Of a stretch of 64,000 nt of DNA, positions 58,612-64,000 are shown one piece after another; within the stretch, counting starts at the first letter, position 1, and every line of letters begins with the position of its first letter. The position numbers were made by a program, and so were the translations under genes. The stretch is from JABWCQ01 sp964530625 (lineage in GTDB: Bacteria > Electryoneota > RPQS01): contig CAZHAK010000002.1 in the NCBI GenBank assembly GCA_964530625.1, positions 124,001 to 188,000 on the forward strand, given 5' to 3'. Below the pieces are notes generated by a model. It had not been told where the DNA came from, ran no database searches, and saw nothing but the letters and a program-made list of their open reading frames with translations.

Positions 58612-59496
58612 ATGAACCAAGAACTAAAGGTTGGCATCACCGTTCTTGTCTCACTTGTGATTTTGGTCGGCGGGATCATGTGGGGCAAGGGTTTTCGCTT
58701 GCAGGCGAAGCGCTACAACTTCACAGTGATGTTCAAGAACACGGGCGGGCTTGAAGACGGTGCGAACGTACTTGCCAACGGTGTCGTCAAGGGCCATGTG
58801 ACGGATATCGAGTTTAACGAAGGTTTCGTCAAGGTCTCCGCGACGATTGACAAAGACGTGACAATTTACTCGGATTACGCGGTGACCATCGAGGCGCCGA
58901 CGGTGATGGCTGGGCAGGTTTTGAATGTCACGACAGGCACAATGCAGCCGCAAATCGATGTCACTCAACCCCTGCAAGGCACAGACCCGCAGGGCATGAG
59001 CACGATTGTATCAAAGGTGCAGGGTTTCGCGGGCCGCATTGAGGTGACGCTGAATCGCTTGGACTCAGTCTTGATAGACGCGCATCGCGTCTTGGGCGAT
59101 ACGTCCAATCAAACAAACCTTGCACGCACGATGTCAAGTGTCGCGGATCTGAGCGAGACGTCAAACGACATGCTGCTTAAGAACCGCGAACTGTTGGAAG
59201 CATCTTTGGTGGACTTGCGCGCGTCCATGTCGGCGGCGCGAGAGTTGACAGAGACCTTGAACGCCCGCTCCGAGGGGACACTGTCATCTGTTGACAGCGC
59301 GATGTCCTCGCTGACCACCGTGGCTGATGAGGTACGCTTGCTTGTAGCCAGAATGAACGAGGGCAACGGTACTATGGGTAAACTCATGACCGATGACGAG
59401 CTGTATCAGAAATTGACGAAGACACTTATAGAAGTGGATTCGCTTTCACACCACATTCGCACGCAAGGGTTCCGCCACAAAATTGTCTTCTTCTAA
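58612..59496 (+). CDS. MlaD/MCE domain lipid transport protein
   Basis: 294 residues. An uncleaved N-terminal membrane helix (VGITVLVSLVILVGGIMWG, about 7-25) precedes the MCE domain (about 35-115: FKNTGGLEDGANVLANGVVK, VTIEAPTVMAGQVLNVTTG). The rest is a long helical region with many Ser/Thr/Leu (SSVADLSETSNDMLLKNREL), which in MCE proteins forms a needle. It should be part of a phospholipid or lipid ABC carrier, but the partner permease and ATPase genes are not adjacent. Coupled to EIIB by four bases. Confidence 0.88.
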   Translation: MNQELKVGITVLVSLVILVGGIMWGKGFRLQAKRYNFTVMFKNTGGLEDGANVLANGVVKGHVTDIEFNEGFVKVSATIDKDVTIYSDYAVTIEAPTVMAGQVLNVTTGTMQPQIDVTQPLQGTDPQGMSTIVSKVQGFAGRIEVTLNRLDSVLIDAHRVLGDTSNQTNLARTMSSVADLSETSNDMLLKNRELLEASLVDLRASMSAARELTETLNARSEGTLSSVDSAMSSLTTVADEVRLLVARMNEGNGTMGKLMTDDELYQKLTKTLIEVDSLSHHIRTQGFRHKIVFF

Positions 59497-59511
59497 CAAA
59501 ATGCAATCTCC

Positions 59512-61233
59512 ATGCAAGACTTGAAGTCTCTGCAGCGGCTGCTGGAAGTTGCTCGCGGCGACCGCCCTGCTGATTTATTTCTCCGAAATGCCCGCCTGAT
59601 CAATACAATTTCGCACGAGATTGAAGAGGCGGGCATTGCGGTCTTCGAGGGGCGCATTGCTGGCATCGGTGACTACGACGCAAAGGAAGTTATTGACCTC
59701 AGGGGCGGTTTGCTCGCTCCGTCGCTGCTGGATGGTCATATTCATATTGAGTCCACGCTCTTAACTCCGCCTGAGTTTGCGCGCGCAGTTGTGCCTCTGG
59801 GAACGGGCGGTGTGTTCTGTGACCCGCACGAAATCGCCAACGTGCTTGGAGCGCCGGGAATTCAATTCATGCTCGACAGTTCCGAAGGCTTGCCCTTAAA
59901 CATCTGGGTCATGGTGCCTTCCTGCGTGCCCGCAACTCATATGGAAACAGCGGGCGCTTCCATGAGCGCCGCCGACATGAAACCGTTTCTAAGACATCCG
60001 CGCGTGCTGGGTATTGCAGAAGTGATGAACTTCCCCGGCGTCATCTTAGGGCTGGACGATGTTCTTCAGAAGGTCGCTCTCGCCGAGGGCCGTCCCGTGG
60101 ATGGCCATGCTCCGGGAGTGCGCGGAAAATGGTTAAACGCCTATGTCGCTGCGGGAATCGGAACGGATCACGAGAGCACGCAACTTGAAGAAGCACGTGA
60201 GAAGCTGCGTCGCGGTATGGCCGTCTTTATTCGAGAAGGCTCGACCGCCAAAAACCTACAAGCCTTGCTACCGTTGGTCAAACCTGAGATCGCGCATATG
60301 TTCGCCTTTGTCTCTGACGACCGGCATGCGGATGAATTGTTAGCCGAAGGTCACATGAATGCGACGCTCCGAAAAGCAGTCAAGCAGGGACTCGACCCGC
60401 TGCTCGCGGTGGCGATGGCAAGCTCCAACACAGCAAGAATTTTCGGAGTGAAAGAAACCGGCGCGCTGACTCCGGGCAGATACGCCGACTTTGTGTTGTT
60501 TGAAGATCTTAAAGAGTTTCGTCCTCTGCGAGTTTGGTATCGCGGGCAAGAGGTTGCGCGCGAAGGTGAGTTGCTGAGCAAAATCAGCAAGTGCGATACA
60601 AGCCGAGTCACCGGCACGGTTCGCCTGCCTGACCTGACGGAGAAGTCACTAGAAGTAGCCGTCCACAGCAAACTGATCAACGTAATTGACATCATTCCTG
60701 ATCAAATTGTTACCTCGCGCTCAATTGCAGCACTTCCGACGGTAAATGGACACCTCACGGCGGATGCATCGCAAGATATCGCAAAAATGGTCGTAATCGA
60801 ACGGCATGGACGCGGCGGCACGATCGGAAAAGGATTTGTGCGCGGATTCGGCATTGCTTCCGGCGCCTTTGCTTCGACGGTTGCTCACGATTCGCACAAT
60901 CTGATTTGCGCGGGCATGAGTGACAGTGATATGCTGATCGCCGCGCGCGCGTTGGCCGAATGCGGCGGCGGTTGGGTCGTAGTCCAAAACGGAAAAGTTC
61001 TTGCCAAGCTCGCCTTACCTGTGGCTGGCTTGATGTCCGACAAATCCGCCCAAGAGATCACTCCGCAACTGGACGAACTCCATCGCGCCGCGCGCTCCAT
61101 CGGCTGCAAACTCTCGTCATCGTTCATGGCCCTGTCCTTTCTCGCGCTTCCAGTGATACCGAGCCTTAAGCTCACAGACCTTGGCCTCGTTGACGTGGAC
61201 GCATTCGCACAGATTCCATTGGAGGCCCAATGA
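59512..61233 (+). CDS. ade: Adenine deaminase
   Basis: 573 residues, typical for prokaryotic adenine deaminase. Amidohydrolase metal motifs are LLDGHIHIESTLLTPPEF, CDPHEIANVLGAPG, VDGHAPGVRGKWLNAYVAAG, GTDHESTQLEEAREKLR and the C-terminal ASGAFASTVAHDSHNLICAG. It converts adenine to hypoxanthine in purine salvage with Mn or Fe. It follows mlaD by 15 bases. A promoter-like sequence and terminator come after its stop. Confidence 0.95.
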   Translation: MQDLKSLQRLLEVARGDRPADLFLRNARLINTISHEIEEAGIAVFEGRIAGIGDYDAKEVIDLRGGLLAPSLLDGHIHIESTLLTPPEFARAVVPLGTGGVFCDPHEIANVLGAPGIQFMLDSSEGLPLNIWVMVPSCVPATHMETAGASMSAADMKPFLRHPRVLGIAEVMNFPGVILGLDDVLQKVALAEGRPVDGHAPGVRGKWLNAYVAAGIGTDHESTQLEEAREKLRRGMAVFIREGSTAKNLQALLPLVKPEIAHMFAFVSDDRHADELLAEGHMNATLRKAVKQGLDPLLAVAMASSNTARIFGVKETGALTPGRYADFVLFEDLKEFRPLRVWYRGQEVAREGELLSKISKCDTSRVTGTVRLPDLTEKSLEVAVHSKLINVIDIIPDQIVTSRSIAALPTVNGHLTADASQDIAKMVVIERHGRGGTIGKGFVRGFGIASGAFASTVAHDSHNLICAGMSDSDMLIAARALAECGGGWVVVQNGKVLAKLALPVAGLMSDKSAQEITPQLDELHRAARSIGCKLSSSFMALSFLALPVIPSLKLTDLGLVDVDAFAQIPLEAQ

Positions 61234-61253
61234 GCTGGACTATTCTGTTTCCC

Positions 61254-61282
61254 TTGATTTTCCGTCTAAAAACTCTGATATT
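61254..61282 (+). promoter_or_regulatory. Possible promoter of the hisS leader
   Basis: TTGATT (61254-61259), 17 bp spacer and GATATT (61277-61282). It lies right after ade and would start a leader of about 100 bases before hisS that contains a terminator. Confidence 0.4.
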
Positions 61283-61338
61283 AATAGCTTAGGTGAACTG
61301 GCCTTCTGACTGAAATTGCTTTCTGTGCAATACGTCAA

Positions 61339-61364
61339 GGCTCCGACATCGGAGTCTTTTCTTT
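61339..61364 (+). terminator. Rho-independent terminator in the ade-hisS gap
   Basis: Stem GGCTCCGA / TCGGAGTC with a small loop, followed by TTTTCTTT. It lies 105 bases after ade and 25 before hisS. Either it ends the long operon from topA or, given a promoter-like element upstream, it could serve as an attenuator. Confidence 0.7.
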
Positions 61365-61388
61365 ATCAAAAACAAATACTTAACATAA

Positions 61389-62729
61389 TTGTCACGGATC
61401 GAACCTCGCACGTTTCGCGGTACACGCGACTTTCTTCCTTCCGAACTGATCCCCCGCCGCAATATTGTCAGGGTGATAGAGGAGGCCTATCGGCGCTATG
61501 GATTTCAGCCACTTGAGACACCCGCGATTGAATATCTCGATATTCTTACCGGGAAATCTGAGGAAAATGACAAGCTAATCTATGAGATTCGCCGTGCACG
61601 GGGAGACACAGAGGAGACGGCTGAAAGTGCAATCGCGCTTAGATATGACCTGACCGTTCCGCTGGCACGAGTGGTCGCCCAGTACGCGGAATTACCCCGG
61701 CCCTTCAAGCGTTATCAGATTCAACCGGTTTGGCGCGCGGATCGCCCACAACCCCGGCAGGGACGATACCGCGAGTTTGTTCAGTGCGACGCGGATATTC
61801 TAGGCACGGACTCGCCGCTTGCGGATGCGGAGATTATTGCGTTGACAAGCGAAGTGCTAACCGAGCTCAAGTTTCAAAGCTTTCGTATTCGGCTTTCATC
61901 AAGAAAATTTTTGGCAGGGCTGTCTGCAATCGTGACGGGCGACGAAACACATTTCTTCGATTTCTGCCGATGTCTTGATAAACTGGATAAGACAGGTTGG
62001 GATGAGGTTGAAGAAGAGTTTCGCAAGAACAACATTCCCGCACAAGACGCGCGCACCCGAGTAACAGAATTGATGGCTTGTGGTGGCACAACGCCTGATT
62101 TTGACTCCGCCAGAAAACTTGTGAGCGGGAACGACGCGGCACAAAACGGACTGAACGAAGTCGAAATTGTCTTTAACGCCGCTTTTCAACTCGGAGTATC
62201 AGCTGGCCGACTTTCATTTGACGCAACGCTCGCGCGCGGCTTGGATTACTACACCGGCCCGATTTTCGAAACCGTTTTGCCTGAATTGCCGCACCTCGGC
62301 TCATTGACCGGCGGCGGCAGATACGATGGCTTAGTGGCGATGTTTTCCAAGCACGACGTTCCCGCCACGGGTACGACCATCGGGCTAGACAGAATTCAAA
62401 CGGCGCTGACGCAACTAAAACAGTTTGAATCCATACCCTCGGAAACGCAAGTCCTTATTACTCGTTTCGATGACGCAGGTGTCAACACAAATCTTGAACT
62501 TGCGGCGTCTCTCCGGAGAGCAGGATTCAGGGTCGAAATTTGGTACGACAACGACCGCATCAAGAAGCAGTTCTCGTATGCGGATCACCAGAAAATTCCC
62601 TTTGTCGTTGTTTGCGGCCCTGACGAGCGCGCACGCAGCGAAGTATCGCTTAAAAATTTGAGTACGCAGGAGCAGGTCACCATTCCGCAAGCGGAACTTG
62701 CCGTAAGGCTTGCAAACGAATTCGCATAG
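61389..62729 (+). CDS. hisS: Histidyl-tRNA synthetase
   Basis: 446 residues. Class II motifs are clear: FRGTRDFLPSELIPRRNIVR, YDLTVPLARVVAQY, the motif 2 loop QPVWRADRPQPRQGRYREFV-QCDADILG, the histidine-specific ARGLDYYTGPIFE, and motif 3 TIGLDRIQTAL; a C-terminal anticodon domain follows. TTG start with no clear ribosome site, 25 bases after the terminator-like hairpin. It charges tRNA-His. The extra Pro-Arg in the motif 2 loop is unusual compared with WRAERPQKGRYREF. Confidence 0.95.
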   Translation: MSRIEPRTFRGTRDFLPSELIPRRNIVRVIEEAYRRYGFQPLETPAIEYLDILTGKSEENDKLIYEIRRARGDTEETAESAIALRYDLTVPLARVVAQYAELPRPFKRYQIQPVWRADRPQPRQGRYREFVQCDADILGTDSPLADAEIIALTSEVLTELKFQSFRIRLSSRKFLAGLSAIVTGDETHFFDFCRCLDKLDKTGWDEVEEEFRKNNIPAQDARTRVTELMACGGTTPDFDSARKLVSGNDAAQNGLNEVEIVFNAAFQLGVSAGRLSFDATLARGLDYYTGPIFETVLPELPHLGSLTGGGRYDGLVAMFSKHDVPATGTTIGLDRIQTALTQLKQFESIPSETQVLITRFDDAGVNTNLELAASLRRAGFRVEIWYDNDRIKKQFSYADHQKIPFVVVCGPDERARSEVSLKNLSTQEQVTIPQAELAVRLANEFA

Positions 62730-62735
62730 CACACC

Positions 62736-63425
62736 GTGAAGCTACCGCAGCCGCTCGCTCGCGGCAAACTCCTGCGCCGCTACAAAAGGTTTTTTGCGGA
62801 CATCCTGTTGGACAGCGGAGAAGAGATCACCGCCGTGACGCCGAACACCGGCAGCATGAAAGGTGTTTGCATCGTCGGAGCACCGGTTATGGTCAGCTAT
62901 TCAGAATCGCCGACTCGCAAATATCCGTACACGTGGGAGCTAGTCGAAATCTCGAACAAGTGGGTGGGCATCAACACGCATATGCCCAATGCTTTGACCG
63001 CTGAAGCGCTGTCGGCGGGAACGATACCCGAGCTTACACATTACAAGACATTTCGACGTGAGATCAAACTTCCCAGCGGATCGCGCATTGATTTTTCGCT
63101 GGGTGACGACGACGCGCTTTTGGAAGTCAAGAACGTCTCGCTTGTCGAAAACGGTATCGCTCTGTTTCCGGACAGCGTAACCGAGCGCGGCACACGGCAC
63201 TTGCATGAACTGATGGAGCACGTTGCGTCAGGCAAGCATTCCTATATGCTCTATATCGTGCAGCATCATTTAGCCAAATCATTTTCGCCCGCCGACGCAA
63301 TTGATCCCGTTTACGGCACGACTGTCCGCGATGCCTATTCAGCAGGTGTCAAGCTGCTGGCCATGAAAGCCCGCGTAACAGAACGCGACATAACTTTATC
63401 TGAACCTTTGTCCATAAATCTCTAA
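62736..63425 (+). CDS. sfsA: SfsA family DNA/RNA-binding nuclease-like protein
   Basis: 229 residues. ARGKLLRRYKRFFADILLD, VTPNTGSMKGVCIVGAP, SRIDFSLGDDDALLEVKNVS and LFPDSVTERGTRHLHELMEH fit SfsA over its full length, including the Asp and Glu-x-Lys of a PD-(D/E)XK-like core. SfsA was named for stimulating sugar fermentation genes in E. coli and is now regarded as a nucleic-acid nuclease. GTG start six bases after hisS. Confidence 0.93.
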   Translation: MKLPQPLARGKLLRRYKRFFADILLDSGEEITAVTPNTGSMKGVCIVGAPVMVSYSESPTRKYPYTWELVEISNKWVGINTHMPNALTAEALSAGTIPELTHYKTFRREIKLPSGSRIDFSLGDDDALLEVKNVSLVENGIALFPDSVTERGTRHLHELMEHVASGKHSYMLYIVQHHLAKSFSPADAIDPVYGTTVRDAYSAGVKLLAMKARVTERDITLSEPLSINL

Positions 63426-63512
63426 ATTTTGCACGAACTCGTTACCTTACAAGCCGAGTTAGGCGAACCCGCGCGGACACCCTTTCCTGAAACCAACGGG
63501 AACGGTCCGCGT

Positions 63513-64000
63513 GTGTATATTCGCACCTATGGCTGCCAGATGAATGTCTCGGATTCGCAGACGATTGAAAGCATGTTGGCTGAATCGGGCTATCGCTTTT
63601 GTGAAACTCCCGAAGAAGCCGACGTAGTGCTGGTCAACACGTGCATGATCCGCGAGAGCGCCGAAGTCCGCGCGTTGGGGCAATTGGGCAATCTCTCCTC
63701 TCTGAAAAAGAGCAATCCTTCGCGCGTCATCGGAATTCTTGGATGCGTCGCCCAAGCCAAGCGCAAAGAAATTCTCGACACGCACCCGTATGTCGATATG
63801 GTGGTCGGGCCGGATTCCTATCGCCGTCTGCCGATTCTACTGGAAGAGCGCTTCATCACGCCGCCGGGAACTCCCGGTTTGCTGGAAACCACGCTGATGC
63901 GCGAAGAACTCTATGACGACATTCTTCCGCGCCATCACGGCGGCGTCACCGCATTTGTCACAATCATTCGCGGTTGCGATAAGTTTTGTAGCTTTTGTGT
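63513..64000 (+). CDS. miaB: tRNA methylthiotransferase MiaB (3' end off the window)
   Basis: 162 codons seen. The N-terminal MTTase domain has its three cluster cysteines in YIRTYGCQMNVSDSQ, VLVNTCMIRESAEVRA and GILGCVAQAKRKE; the radical-SAM motif GCDKFCSFC lies at the right edge. It adds a methylthio group to i6A37 of tRNAs. GTG 63513 gives the usual short start before TYGCQMN. In-frame sequence upstream has a TAG at 63459-63461 and no other start; a TTG at 63428 lies in a different frame and reaches TGA at 63488, so the N-terminus is certain to within a few residues only. Confidence 0.92.
   Translation, partial: MYIRTYGCQMNVSDSQTIESMLAESGYRFCETPEEADVVLVNTCMIRESAEVRALGQLGNLSSLKKSNPSRVIGILGCVAQAKRKEILDTHPYVDMVVGPDSYRRLPILLEERFITPPGTPGLLETTLMREELYDDILPRHHGGVTAFVTIIRGCDKFCSFC

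Noticed and set aside
61234..61388. T-box leader for hisS
   Set aside because: The conserved T-box sequence and specifier-loop elements were not seen; only a simple terminator is present.

Overview
This 64 kb window is almost entirely chromosomal and gene-dense. It most likely comes from an uncultured Gram-negative bacterium of the FCB superphylum (Zixibacteria, KSB1 and related lineages are possible). Four things point that way: a secreted protein with a C-terminal QNYPNPFNPET sorting tail of the type IX secretion kind, numerous lipoproteins and outer-membrane barrels, a large SecA with an SEC-C tail, and an HPr kinase sitting with orphan mannose-type EIIA/EIIB proteins. A species cannot be assigned from the sequence alone. 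GTG and TTG starts are frequent, and many neighbouring genes overlap by 4 nt (ATGA/GTGA), which indicates long, translationally coupled operons. No CRISPR array, prophage, insertion sequence or integrase beyond the housekeeping XerC was seen.

Layout. 1-2.6 kb: a secreted PNGase F-like protein (minus strand, runs off the left edge), an outer-membrane barrel and a lipoprotein. 2.8-7.8 kb: hrcA-grpE-dnaJ chaperone operon, a ComEA-like protein, rsmD, a Nudix hydrolase and an N-formylglutamate-amidohydrolase-like protein. 7.9-13.1 kb: an ion transporter, two tandem lipoproteins, an aminotransferase, an FmdB zinc ribbon and a GlcD-like flavoprotein. 13.1-19.3 kb: mitochondrial-type citrate synthase, RmuC, a SprT-like protease, OsmC, DsbD and thioredoxin. 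19.4-28.2 kb: a long minus-strand run (HAD phosphatase, EamA transporter, PfpI, PolX, methionine-sulfoxide-reductase-like GAF protein, GlmM-type mutase, GlgC, thymidine phosphorylase, and a histone-H1-like Lys/Ala/Pro-rich protein).

28.2-31.7 kb is the RNA-rich part. It holds a gene-poor stretch with a possible decayed nucleotidyl cyclase, a DUF5020 barrel, a CAT-anticodon tRNA with its own promoter, a structured GC-rich leader and a terminator, a CT398-like zinc ribbon protein, an RNase HI, and rnpB. The P12 helix of this RNase P RNA is expanded by 7-nt tandem repeats, and a second block of the same heptads lies directly behind it. 31.7-35.6 kb: recJ and three exported proteins. 35.6-48.1 kb: a 14-gene acyl-CoA cluster (methylcrotonyl-CoA carboxylase with a split alpha subunit, methylglutaconyl-CoA hydratase, two acyl-CoA dehydrogenases, thiolase, 3-hydroxybutyryl-CoA dehydrogenase, branched-chain aminotransferase) that fits leucine breakdown plus short-chain beta-oxidation. 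48.1-64 kb: nusB, a phosphoesterase, secA, smg, topA (with a histone-like tail), xerC, hpf, hprK, EIIA, EIIB, an MlaD-like protein, adenine deaminase, hisS, sfsA and the start of miaB.

The genes combine central metabolism with information processing and envelope assembly. The least ordinary signals are the heptad-repeat expansion of RNase P RNA, the secreted PNGase F homologue, the structured RNA ahead of the tRNA, and the incomplete phosphotransfer relay built around HprK.
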